Positions 15,389 through 23,500 of a stretch of 23,729 nt of DNA are shown here, one piece after another. The notes beneath the pieces are model-generated. The model saw only the letters and a list, made by a program, of their open reading frames with translations, ran no database searches and was not told the origin of the DNA. The position numbers were made by a program, and so were the translations under genes. Position 1 is the stretch's first letter; each line of letters opens with the position of its first letter. Source of the DNA: HGM04593 sp045661205 (lineage in GTDB: Bacteria; Bacteroidota; Bacteroidia; Bacteroidales; Bacteroidaceae); the NCBI GenBank assembly GCA_045661205.1, contig JAZRFE010000045.1, forward strand, positions 1 through 23,729, in the 5' to 3' direction.

Positions 15389-15931
15389 TTATTTATATTT
15401 TTCGTAAGAGACAACTTTGCCCCACTCTTTTCTCACCTTTTTGCGTTTGCCTTTGGCTGCGTAGCCCAAAGTGACGATGAGCATCAGACGCTTGCCCTTA
15501 GGTATTCCCACAAGCTCTTTTATCTTTTTCTCATCGAACCACCCGAGGATGCACGAACCTATGCCCTCGGCCTCGGCAGCCAGCGTCATATAGGCAGAGG
15601 CAATACCCAAATCCATCATGGGAAAATCCTTGTCTTTTATTCCGCAGCCCAGTTTGGAGGTGATGTTCGTCGATTCGTGGGTGATGAGCACAAGTGCCGA
15701 GGCATCCTTGGCAAATTTGTTCATTCCCAGGCTGGCAGTTGCCGCCGCCACCTCTTTGAGCAAAACCTCTTCGGTAACAACGGTAAAGTGCCATGGTTGC
15801 CCGTTGCATGCCGAGGGTGCCATGCGCGCAGCCTCGAGAATGCGATCGAGCACCTCGCGCTCTATCTTGCGCCCCGGCTCGTAAGCGCGGTCACTCTGAC
15901 GCGCCATGGCCAATTCGAGAAAATCACTCAT
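15389..15931 (-). CDS. nitroreductase-family FMN-dependent oxidoreductase
   Basis: 180 residues from the ATG at 15931. A TTG at 15979 would add 16 residues but overlaps riboflavin synthase by 44 bases; the ATG leaves a normal 4-bp gap. These enzymes are FMN-containing NAD(P)H oxidoreductases acting on nitro compounds, quinones or similar acceptors. The N-terminal FMN phosphate motif is ARQSDRAYEP, then ARMAPSACNGQPWHFTVV (active-site loop), and the C-terminal block GIGSCILGWFDEKKIKELVGIPKG forms the second FMN contact. The sequence VLITHES at the centre is typical. The substrate is not known. The close spacing to ribE is sensible, since FMN derives from riboflavin. Confidence 0.92.
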   Translation of the reverse strand: MSDFLELAMARQSDRAYEPGRKIEREVLDRILEAARMAPSACNGQPWHFTVVTEEVLLKEVAAATASLGMNKFAKDASALVLITHESTNITSKLGCGIKDKDFPMMDLGIASAYMTLAAEAEGIGSCILGWFDEKKIKELVGIPKGKRLMLIVTLGYAAKGKRKKVRKEWGKVVSYEKYK

Positions 15932-15935
15932 AGCT

Positions 15936-16535
15936 CTATTTTTTAAGCATACGGGCAATATATTTTCCAATAATGTCAAACTCGATGTTCACCACCGAGC
16001 CGGCTTTAAGAGTGTGGAAATTGGTGTGCTCGTATGTGTAGGGGATTATAGCCACTGTAAATGTGTCGTCGGTAGGCTCGCACACTGTCAGGCTGACACC
16101 ATTGACACACACCGAGCCTTTGTCCACCGTCATGTAACCTTTGGCAGCCATCTCATCGTCTTTCTTGTAGCGGAAAGTGTAGTACCAACTGCCGTCGGCG
16201 TCGCGCACCTCTATACACTCGGCTGTTTCGTCTACATGCCCCTGAACTATGTGACCGTCGAGACGGCCGTTCATCATCATGCTGCGCTCCACGTTCACCT
16301 TGTCGCCCACCTTGAGCAGTCCCAGGTTGGAACGTTCGAGCGTCTCTTTCATTGCTGTCACTGTATATGAATCCTCTGTCAGTTTTACAACTGTCAGACA
16401 CACTCCGTTGTGCGATACACTCTGATCGATTTTCAGTTCGCCCACGAATGAACATGTAAGAGTAAGATGAAGATTCTCCTGCTCCTTAACAAGTGCGGTA
16501 ACTGTTGCAAATTCTTCTACTATTCCTGAAAACAT
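15936..16535 (-). CDS. ribE: riboflavin synthase, alpha chain
   Basis: 199 residues. It converts two molecules of 6,7-dimethyl-8-ribityllumazine into riboflavin, the last step of the pathway. Two homologous lumazine-binding domains are evident: the first starts MFSGIVEEFATV and has SHNGVCLTVV (about 42-51), the second starts about residue 98 with GHIVQGHVDET and has CVNGVSLTVCEPTDD. The length is normal for the family. Its start lies about 26 bp downstream of a -7-like element, and a terminator for the gene upstream stands just beyond. No FMN riboswitch fits in the short leader. It appears to head a three-gene run with the nitroreductase (4-bp gap) and the GH2 enzyme. Some Bacteroidota annotations call it ribC. 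Confidence 0.95.
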   Translation of the reverse strand: MFSGIVEEFATVTALVKEQENLHLTLTCSFVGELKIDQSVSHNGVCLTVVKLTEDSYTVTAMKETLERSNLGLLKVGDKVNVERSMMMNGRLDGHIVQGHVDETAECIEVRDADGSWYYTFRYKKDDEMAAKGYMTVDKGSVCVNGVSLTVCEPTDDTFTVAIIPYTYEHTNFHTLKAGSVVNIEFDIIGKYIARMLKK

Positions 16536-16560
16536 AACTATCCTAATTTATATTTATTTG

Positions 16561-16568
16561 CGAAGATA
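16561..16568 (-). promoter_or_regulatory. possible -7 element for the riboflavin synthase operon
   Basis: The minus strand reads TATCTTCG followed by CA, identical to the element before ettA, 26 bp upstream of the start. A TTTG occurs at 16588-16585 but with only a 16-bp spacer, so the -33 is uncertain. Confidence 0.35.
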
Positions 16569-16585
16569 ATCATTTATTTGTAAAC

Positions 16586-16618
16586 AAAAAAAAAGAGAGC
16601 CGTTTTTCGTCGGCTCTC
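16586..16618 (-). terminator. intrinsic terminator of the SIMPL-domain gene
   Basis: An 8-bp stem, GAGAGCCG (16595-16602) and CGGCTCTC (16611-16618), has an 8-base loop. On the minus strand it is followed by nine T (16594-16586). It insulates ribE from transcription of the gene at 16631. Confidence 0.88.
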
Positions 16619-16630
16619 CTATAATTTTCT

Positions 16631-17332
16631 CTAATTTTCCAAATAATATGTTACCGTTGTCACCACCCTGACATGCTTTATATACGGAGTATTCTCGTCA
16701 CGATTGGTTATAGTGAACGTGCCCTGATTGGCATTGCGTATCTTGCCCAGACTGCTGTCGGAGTCTTTGGCAAACTTCTCGGCAGCACTACGCGCGTTTT
16801 TCGTAGCCTCTTCTATCATTGCCGGTTTTATCTCGTTGAGAGCGGTAAACTCGTATGAGACACGATACTGATACTCGTCGCCCACGATGGCTATTCCCTG
16901 CTTGAGAAGTTCGGCCTGCTGCTGCATTATTTCGCGCACTGCATCCACCTTTTTGGATGTTACGGTAATGACGCTCGACGCTTTGTAGCGATAGGCACTT
17001 CGGTCGTCATTGTAGCGGTCGGCCTGCTTGTCGTAAACCGATGGTGGCGAAACACTTATCTCGTCGTCAGTAATTCCGTTGGACTTAAGAAAAGCCACTA
17101 TTATCGCATTCTTGCGAGTGATGGTCTCGTACATTTCGACAGGGTCGTTACCAGCCTCTTTATACACGAGCGGCCACACCACAAGGTCGGCGGAAACATC
17201 AGTCTCGGCAAGTCCTTTGACACTCACCACGCGCTCTTTCTCTATAAATCTGTTCACAGCACTCTTCAGCACAAAGCCAAAAAGAACAACACCTGTGGCA
17301 ATAATCAACGCCTCTATTTTATAGCTCTTCAT
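16631..17332 (-). CDS. SIMPL-domain (DUF541) envelope protein
   Basis: 233 residues from the ATG at 17332; a TTG eight codons upstream is less likely. An N-terminal hydrophobic segment at about 5-25 (IEALIIATGVVLFGFVL) is either an uncleaved anchor or a signal; no cleavage site is clear. The rest is a SIMPL domain, opening with VVSVKGLAETDVSADLVVWPL and containing YDKQADRYNDDRSAYRYKASSVITV, the helix VDAVREIMQQQAELLKQGIA, and the late helix MIEEATKNARSAAEKFAKDSDSS. SIMPL proteins are periplasmic and poorly understood; some bacterial members relate to oxidative stress, and I infer nothing more here. It is a single gene ended by a good terminator. Confidence 0.9.
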   Translation of the reverse strand: MKSYKIEALIIATGVVLFGFVLKSAVNRFIEKERVVSVKGLAETDVSADLVVWPLVYKEAGNDPVEMYETITRKNAIIVAFLKSNGITDDEISVSPPSVYDKQADRYNDDRSAYRYKASSVITVTSKKVDAVREIMQQQAELLKQGIAIVGDEYQYRVSYEFTALNEIKPAMIEEATKNARSAAEKFAKDSDSSLGKIRNANQGTFTITNRDENTPYIKHVRVVTTVTYYLEN

Positions 17333-17410
17333 ACTCTCAATATTTATATTTTGCAATATTCGCCATTTACTCTCTAAAAATCAAAAAATCGAGTTTAATT
17401 TTAGTTAAAT

Positions 17411-18046
17411 TCACAAAGGGCGGAACTCATTCCCCGATAGCACGAAGCAGAGACACACAATGGAGAAAGGCACACACTCATCGGCATAATGGGTGTAGAG
17501 CAATGCCTCGGGGAGATTGTGCCCCACCCTGTATGCAGCAACATTCATCGCCCGCAAAGGGAGACGTTGCATTGCCGTCACCATGCCGTCGTTACCATCG
17601 TCGCCGTAGCGATAGGAGTAGTTTATTTCGAGTACAAGGTCATCAACAGCAGTATCAGCGGTTGTCGTCACCCGCAGACGCCAGCAAGGAGAAGACTCTC
17701 TGAAAAAACCGCCCTTATCGGAATAGACCGTAACAGCAGCATCGACAAATCCGTCGGGATAAAAAGAGTAAAAAGCATTTTGCGAAGAGCTGTAAGGAGG
17801 CAAGAGAGTGGAAAGGGTACGCCCTTCCACCACGCCATGCAACCTGAATGGGCCTATAACCATCTGCCTTTTATATTCAGGAAGAACATCGCAAAACGAA
17901 AATTCCAACACTCGGCAAACTATCACCCGCGAAGCAGGCTCTTTACTACAACAGTCCGCGCCACGCGCATTATCGCCTGCGCATGACGATGCGCAAGATG
18001 CCAAGAGCAGAAACAGCGGCAATATAGAAACTACAATTCGCGTCAT
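17411..18046 (-). CDS. cysteine-rich lipoprotein of unknown function
   Basis: 211 residues. The signal peptide MTRIVVSILPLFLLLASC has a clear lipobox LASC with Cys18 as the lipid site. The following stretch is unusually rich in cysteine (Cys22, Cys32, Cys33, Cys44 and more), so disulfides are likely. Later parts include SSSQNAFYSFYPDGFVDAAVTVYSD-type beta segments and a C-terminus with hydrophobic residues (VPFSIVCLCFVLSG). I recognise no family. It follows queA on the same strand with an 87-bp gap that contains no good terminator, so it may be read from the queA promoter. An overlapping frame on the plus strand is shorter and has no signal peptide, so I prefer this strand. Confidence 0.65.
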   Translation of the reverse strand: MTRIVVSILPLFLLLASCASSCAGDNARGADCCSKEPASRVIVCRVLEFSFCDVLPEYKRQMVIGPFRLHGVVEGRTLSTLLPPYSSSQNAFYSFYPDGFVDAAVTVYSDKGGFFRESSPCWRLRVTTTADTAVDDLVLEINYSYRYGDDGNDGMVTAMQRLPLRAMNVAAYRVGHNLPEALLYTHYADECVPFSIVCLCFVLSGNEFRPL

Positions 18047-18133
18047 AGACTGTTACACATAAACACACAACAGTAAACAACGCGAATTATAAAAATGTTC
18101 TATAAATATTTAAATTTTCAGAAAAAAACGGTG

Positions 18134-19351
18134 CTAAGGAATCAGCAACGAGCTGTCGCCGTAGCTAAGAAAACGAAAATCGTTGGCAAGAGCATAATCG
18201 TATATTTTCTTCCAATCGCCACTCACAAAGGCCGACACAAGCAACAGCAACGTACTCTTCGGCTGGTGGAAATTGGTAACAATAGCCTTCACGATGCGAT
18301 ATTTATATCCCGGAGCAATCATTATTCTTGTATGAGCATGAATCTTTTCGAGCCCACGCGCCTGCATATATTCGCACAACGCACGCAAAGCATCCACTGC
18401 CGGCAGCGTGTGCTCTTTCTCGTATGCAGTCCACTGCTCCACCGACAAAGTGTCAGGCTCAATGGAACTGTCAGCCGCCACCGCCGCACCAATATAATAG
18501 AGGCTCTCTATCGTGCGCACCGAAGTGGTACCCACAGCCACCACCGAAGCATCGGCAGCAATCATGCGTTCTACAAGCTCGCGCGACACCTCGATATACT
18601 CCTCGTGCATCTCGTGGTCGGCAATAATATCGCTTTTCACAGGCTTAAAAGTGCCCGCACCAACATGCAGCGTAACCTCGCGGCAATCAACACCGCGACC
18701 GCGCATAGCATCGAACACCGCAGGGGTAAAGTGCAACCCCGCAGTGGGAGCCGCCACAGAGCCTTTAACCTTTGAATAGACAGTCTGATAGGTGCTGTTG
18801 TCACTATCCTCGGTCTTGCGATTGAGATAGGGAGGAATGGGAAGCTCACCTACGCTCTCGAGAAGCTCGGCAAAAGAGACCCCACCGTCCCACGTAAAAC
18901 GCACAGAGTTCACCGAGCCGGGAGCACTCACACGCTCAACCGAAAGGGTAACCTCACGACCGCCAACGATAACCGTCTGCGAGAGAAGACCGCTCTTCCA
19001 ACGATTGGAATTTCCCACGAGACACTGCCACACACAGCACTCGGTCTGCTGAAAAACAAGCGCATAATCGCTCGGTGTCTCGGGCTCGAGACAAAAGACC
19101 TCTATCTGCGCACCCGAGGGTTTGCGGAAACGCAACCTTGCCTGAATAACCTTAGTATTATTAAAAATCATCAGACTGCCCGCGGGGATATAGTCGGGTA
19201 GGTTGCGGAACACATCCTCGCTGACATTGCCTTTGTTGTAGACAAGTAATTTGGAGCTGTCGCGCTCTTTCAAAGGATATTTTGCTATTCTCTCGTCGGG
19301 CAATGGGTAATCATACTCGGCAATCTCTATATTTCTTACACTATCTATCAT
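18134..19351 (-). CDS. queA: QueA-type S-adenosylmethionine:tRNA ribosyltransferase-isomerase, long form
   Basis: 405 residues from the ATG at 19351 (a TTG three codons earlier is possible). QueA transfers and rearranges the ribose of S-adenosylmethionine onto 7-aminomethyl-7-deazaguanine in tRNA, giving epoxyqueuosine. Family blocks are all present: YPLPDERIAKYPLKERD (15-31), FNNTKVIQARLRF (63-75), GSVAAPTAGLHFTP (197-210), VTLHVGAGTFKPVKSD (226-241), VGTTSVRTIES (273-283), TNFHQPKSTLLLLVSAF (359-375) and the end SYGDSSLLIP. Usual QueA is about 340-360 residues; the extra length is mainly a segment at about 284-340 between the last motifs. Bacteroidota often carry a standard and a long paralogue, so this may be the second copy with a changed role. 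Confidence 0.88.
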   Translation of the reverse strand: MIDSVRNIEIAEYDYPLPDERIAKYPLKERDSSKLLVYNKGNVSEDVFRNLPDYIPAGSLMIFNNTKVIQARLRFRKPSGAQIEVFCLEPETPSDYALVFQQTECCVWQCLVGNSNRWKSGLLSQTVIVGGREVTLSVERVSAPGSVNSVRFTWDGGVSFAELLESVGELPIPPYLNRKTEDSDNSTYQTVYSKVKGSVAAPTAGLHFTPAVFDAMRGRGVDCREVTLHVGAGTFKPVKSDIIADHEMHEEYIEVSRELVERMIAADASVVAVGTTSVRTIESLYYIGAAVAADSSIEPDTLSVEQWTAYEKEHTLPAVDALRALCEYMQARGLEKIHAHTRIMIAPGYKYRIVKAIVTNFHQPKSTLLLLVSAFVSGDWKKIYDYALANDFRFLSYGDSSLLIP

Positions 19352-19381
19352 CTGTTTCAACTAAAAGCGTGTTTCACAGTG

Positions 19382-19412
19382 CAAAATTAACGCATTTTTC
19401 ATTACCTCGAAA
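19382..19412 (-). promoter_or_regulatory. promoter of queA
   Basis: On the minus strand, TTTC (19412-19409), a 19-bp spacer, then TAATTTTG (19389-19382). The -7 matches TAnnTTTG exactly and the -33 differs in one base from TTTG. It lies about 30 bp before the queA start. Confidence 0.6.
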
Positions 19413-19457
19413 GTTATTTCGGCAGAAAGCAACATTTTGTGGGGAACACATTAATAG

Positions 19458-19495
19458 AAAAATCCCGCCCATCTATATCAATAAGCGGGATTTTT
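19458..19495. terminator. terminator of the Fic gene
   Basis: An 11-bp stem, AAAAATCCCGC (19458-19468) and its complement (19485-19495), has a 16-base loop. On the minus strand it ends in a U-run, 17 bp after the Fic stop; the right arm also ends in six T on the plus strand. Confidence 0.85.
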
Positions 19496-19511
19496 TATAA
19501 AATGGAGAAGC

Positions 19512-20399
19512 CTAATACTTAATCTTGAAGTAATCGAGCATTGCCTTGTAGTTATCTTGTGCAGCAAGACAAGTATCGAGAAGATAGCCTCGCACGCAGT
19601 TCCACTCTCTAAGGCCACGATAGTAAAACATTTTGAGCTCATCGGTAATGATAAACGGCACATAACCATTCGCCAAGCACTCCTTGAACACCACAAGGCG
19701 ACCAACACGACCATTGCCATCCTGAAATGGGTGTATCGACTCGAAGCGCTGATGTAGGTCGACAATATCTTCAAAAGACTTCTGTTTCTTGCTGTTGTAC
19801 TCTTTAAGGAGAGCCTTCATCTCACGATGCACATCTTCGGGCGCAGTAGTCTCGTTGCCACCCACCTCGTTTGGCAGTCGCTTGTAGTCGCCCACAACAA
19901 ACCAATCTTTTCGACTATCCGAAGTGCCCATTTTGAGTATCGAATGTAACTCCTTAATAAGACTCTCAGTCAGGCGTTCCTCTGCTCGGTCAATAATAAG
20001 GTCAATACAGCGAAAATGATTAGTTGTTTCGATAATATCATCCACACGGATACTCTCGCCCTCAACACCAACGGTGTTGGTCTCGAAGATGTAGCGTGTC
20101 TGGGCGTGCGTAAGGCGGCTACCCTCTATATGGTTGGAGTTGTAGGTAAGGTCAATCTGCGTCTTGTGATATATGCCACCTTTAAGTTTTGCATCCTTTT
20201 GTTGGCGGAGAGCAACGAGCAGTGGCATCGCCTTGCGACGGCGAGGTTTTCTACCAGGCAACTCCGCATCAGCAGGAATGTTCCAAACCCTACCCACAAG
20301 GATAGCTCCTTCAATCTTCCCAAGGGAGCAGTAATTACGCGCTGTGCGCTCCGAAATGCCATATTTCTTGGCAAACTCTGTAACTGAAATATAACTCAT
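19512..20399 (-). CDS. Fic-family AMP-transferase with N-terminal helix-turn-helix
   Basis: 295 residues. Fic enzymes usually transfer AMP from ATP to a hydroxyl of a target protein. The active-site motif HPFQDGNGRVGR (223-234) is intact, with catalytic His223. The inhibitory helix motif SNHIEG (88-93), with Glu92, is in the N-terminal part, which makes it a self-inhibited (class II) Fic protein. Residues 1-45 form a helix-turn-helix: SVTEFAKKYGISERTARNYCSLGKIEGAILVGRVWNIP, similar to MerR/excisionase-type DNA-binding domains, then a basic linker GRKPRRRK. DNA binding and self-regulation are therefore plausible. No antitoxin gene is next to it, in line with inhibition in cis. It stands alone with its own promoter and terminators on both sides. 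The target protein is unknown. Confidence 0.93.
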   Translation of the reverse strand: MSYISVTEFAKKYGISERTARNYCSLGKIEGAILVGRVWNIPADAELPGRKPRRRKAMPLLVALRQQKDAKLKGGIYHKTQIDLTYNSNHIEGSRLTHAQTRYIFETNTVGVEGESIRVDDIIETTNHFRCIDLIIDRAEERLTESLIKELHSILKMGTSDSRKDWFVVGDYKRLPNEVGGNETTAPEDVHREMKALLKEYNSKKQKSFEDIVDLHQRFESIHPFQDGNGRVGRLVVFKECLANGYVPFIITDELKMFYYRGLREWNCVRGYLLDTCLAAQDNYKAMLDYFKIKY

Positions 20400-20409
20400 A
20401 CTATACGGC

Positions 20410-20473
20410 TATCGGCAAGTTTTAGACCGACTTTCGGTGCAAATATAGCAATTTTTGCTGATACCGGCAAGTT
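20410..20473. repeat. 12-bp direct repeats bracketing the Fic promoter, probable operator
   Basis: TAYCGGCAAGTT occurs at 20410-20421 and 20462-20473, exactly 52 bp apart (about five helical turns), one on each side of the Fic -7 element. Between them, at 20426-20438, is a small inverted repeat ACCGA-CTT-TCGGT. The arrangement suits a repressor binding both sites on one face of the helix; the Fic protein's own HTH domain is the obvious candidate. Confidence 0.6.
20440..20471 (-). promoter_or_regulatory. promoter of the Fic gene
   Basis: On the minus strand, CTTG (20471-20468), a 20-bp spacer, then TATATTTG (20447-20440), an exact TAnnTTTG. The leader to the ATG at 20399 is about 35 bases. 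The -33 overlaps one of the 12-bp repeats. Confidence 0.75.
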
Positions 20474-20487
20474 ATAAATCATTTTAA

Positions 20488-20520
20488 AAGCCTGTCTATC
20501 CGTAATGGATAGGCAGGCTT
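20488..20520 (-). terminator. intrinsic terminator of the LRR gene
   Basis: A 14-bp stem (20488-20501 with 20507-20520) has one T-G mismatch and a 5-base loop. On the minus strand it continues TTTTAAAAT. It lies 22 bp after the LRR stop. Confidence 0.8.
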
Positions 20521-20542
20521 CTGTGGTTTTATGTGGGTTGGC

Positions 20543-23500
20543 TTACAACTTTACTTTCATTGTCTTGTTTCCTACGCGAACAATATATAGACCTTTGTCG
20601 AGTATAATCTCATCGCCTGCGTAGCTGTCGATTTTCTCGACAAGTGCACCTCCGGCGGTGTAAATGGCAAGAGCCTTGCCCTCGGCAGCAGTAAGCTGAA
20701 TGCCACCGGTTGTAATCTCAAAGGCGGGAACATCATCTGCAACATCTTCGATGCCTGTCGGGTCAAATTCTACTATATTTGTAAAATTACTCCAATAATT
20801 AGCTACCCTATAAGCCTCTATCGACCCCTGAGGAACATATAAAGTAGCACCGTAATTACTAAATGAATAACCTGAAATACTTGCAGGGGTTTCACTTAAC
20901 AAATAAATACTTGTAAGGCAACTGCAACCAGAGAACGCATAATTTCCTATGTTTGTAACGCGGTTGGGGATTGTTACACTTGTAAGGCCAGTGCAATTAT
21001 AGAACGCAACCTCGCCTATGCTTGTAACGCTGTTGGGAATAGTAACGTTTGTAAGGCCGATGCAACCATTGAACATCCACTCGTCTATATTTGTAATGCT
21101 TTCCGGGAAAGCTATATTTACAATGCCACTATACTCAAACGCTGCCGCTCCAATAAATGTAACGCTCGAGGGAATTTCAACTCCTGTGAGAGCCTTACAA
21201 TATCGAAAGGCCCATTTCCCTATACTTGTGACGCTATTACCGATTGTTACACTTGTAAGGCTGCTGCAATTATAAAACGCTCCCTCTCCTATACTTGTGA
21301 CACTGTTGGGGATTGTGACACTGGTAAGACCACTGCAACCAGAGAACGCAGAACTTCCTATACTTGTAACACCATCTTCTATTACAACAGTTTTAATATC
21401 TTCTTGGTATTCCAACCAGGGAGCTATGCTAAATTCGAAATCGTGCATTGCACCGCTACCACTTATGGTTAAGGTCGCAGTTTCTTCGTCGAACGACCAA
21501 TAAGCATTGTCGCCACATAATTTTTCGCCTGCCATTTCCACAATGTTTGCAAACTCTTTCCAACCAGCTGTTGCAGCGTATGTTGCCTTTGTGCCGGCGG
21601 GAACATACAATGTACAATTATATATGTTTCCACCACTGTAATCTTCAAAAACATAATCCAATACAGCAAATAGTTTACCTGCGGGAATATTGGATATAAC
21701 ACTTGTAAGACTGCTACAGCCAGAGAAAGGCATACTTCCTATTCCTGTAACGCCATCTCCTATTACAACAGTTTTAATATTTTGGCTGTATTTTCTCCAG
21801 GGAGCTGATCTAAATTCGAAATCGTACATTCTACCTGTGCCGATAATGCCAAGTGTGGCAGTTGCTTCGTCGTATGTACAATATAAATTATAACCACATA
21901 AATTTTCGGTTGCCATTTCAACAATGTTTGTAAAATTTTTCCAACCGGCAGTTGCTACGTAGGTTGCCTTTGCACCGGCGGGAACATATAATATACAATT
22001 GCTTTTGTCTACACCTTCAAAAACAGATGCATCTACTGCAAAGATTTTATCTGCTGGAATATTGGATATAACACTCGTAAGGCTGCTGCAACCAAAGAAA
22101 GCATTGTCTCTTATGCTTGTAACGCTGTTACCAATTGTAACGCAGGTAAGGCCGCTATAACCAGAGAACGCAGAACTTCCTATACTTGTAACACCATCTT
22201 CTATTACAACAGTTTTAACACCTTCTTTGAATTTTGTCCAGGGGACATTGTCCCATGCGTAATCGTACATTGTACCCCAGCCGATAATGGAATGTGTGGC
22301 AGTTGCTTCGTCGTATGTCCAATATGTATTGTCGCCACATAGATTATCGGTTGTATTTTCCACAATACGTTTAAACACACGCCAACCATAATTAGATGCG
22401 TATGTTGCCTTTGCACCGGCGGGGACTATGAGGCTACATTCTTCATCTATATATTTAAAAGGGCCGTATTTACCATCAACAGTTAATGCCGTTCCAGGTA
22501 GTTCAAACAAACTTTCTGCAGGAATATTAGATACAATATTTACAAGACTACTACAATAACAGAACGCATCCTCTCCTATACTTGCAACACTCTGTGGTAT
22601 TGTAATGTGGATAAGGCCGCTGCAACCATAAAATGCATAATCTCCTATACTTGTCACGCTGTTAGGAATAATTGTATTATTACATCCTTGTATAAGTGCA
22701 TTTGTTGATGTTTTTATTATTGCATTGCAATTATCGCGAGAATCATATACTCTGTTACCACTTTCTACAACAACGCTTGTAAGTCTGCTGCAGCTACCGA
22801 ACGCACTGCCTCCTATGCTTGTTACACTATTAGGGATTGTTACGCTTGTAAGTCCGCTGCAACTACCGAACGCACTGCCTCCTATGCTTGTTACGCTGTT
22901 GGGGATTTCAATGCTGGTAAGGCCACTGCATTCATAGAACGCATAATTTCCTATGCTTGTAACGCTGTTAGGGATTGTTACACTTGTAAGACCACTGCAA
23001 CCTGAGAACGCACGATCTCCTATGCTTGTAACGCCGTTACCGATTGTAAGCAATTTTAATTCTTCTTTATTATAAAACGGAGAATACCCATAATTGTAAG
23101 CTGTTTTATAACTAATGTCACGACCCAAATAAAGGCTTTGTAATGGACAATCATAGAACAGGCCTCTATATTCTGTATAATAAGAATTATGTCCTAACGA
23201 AAGAGTTGTTTTCCCATCTTCTATGCGTAGCTCTTTTAATGACACGCATGACTCGAACGCTCTATCTCCTATGCTTGTAACGCTGTTGGGGATTGTGACA
23301 CTTGTAAGCTTACTGCAATTCCTGAACGCATAGTTTCCTATGCTTGTTACACTATTAGGAATAGTAATGCTTGTAAGGTTGACGCAATAATAGAAGGCAT
23401 TGTCTCCTATACTTGTAACACTATACGTCTTTTCATTGTACGTTACACTCTCAGGGATTACAACCGTGCCCTGGTATTCATTTAAATAAGAATCAGAATA

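Noticed and set aside
15284..15946. 220-residue plus-strand frame over nitroreductase
   Set aside because: Covers the well-supported nitroreductase and the start of GH2; no recognisable motif.
15932..15979. TTG start extending the nitroreductase
   Set aside because: Would overlap riboflavin synthase by 44 bases, while the ATG at 15931 matches the family N-terminus.
16536..16585. FMN riboswitch before riboflavin synthase
   Set aside because: Only about 50 bases lie between the start codon and the neighbouring terminator, far too short for the six-helix RFN element, and none of its conserved sequence is seen.
17489..17986. Plus-strand 165-residue frame opposite the Cys-rich lipoprotein
   Set aside because: No signal peptide, promoter or family; the minus-strand frame has a clear lipobox and fits the surrounding gene direction.
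18095..18775. 226-residue plus-strand frame over queA
   Set aside because: The opposite strand encodes all QueA motifs; this frame is rich in His, Arg and Ser as expected of a shadow.
19512..20399. Fic/Doc toxin-antitoxin module
   Set aside because: No separate antitoxin gene lies beside it and the inhibitory SNHIEG motif is within the same chain, so it is a self-inhibited Fic enzyme.
20900..23450. Regular repeats every 69 bp resembling a CRISPR or satellite array
   Set aside because: They lie in frame within one long coding sequence and encode known LRR_5 units; spacing follows the 23-residue repeat and the intervening parts are not random spacers.
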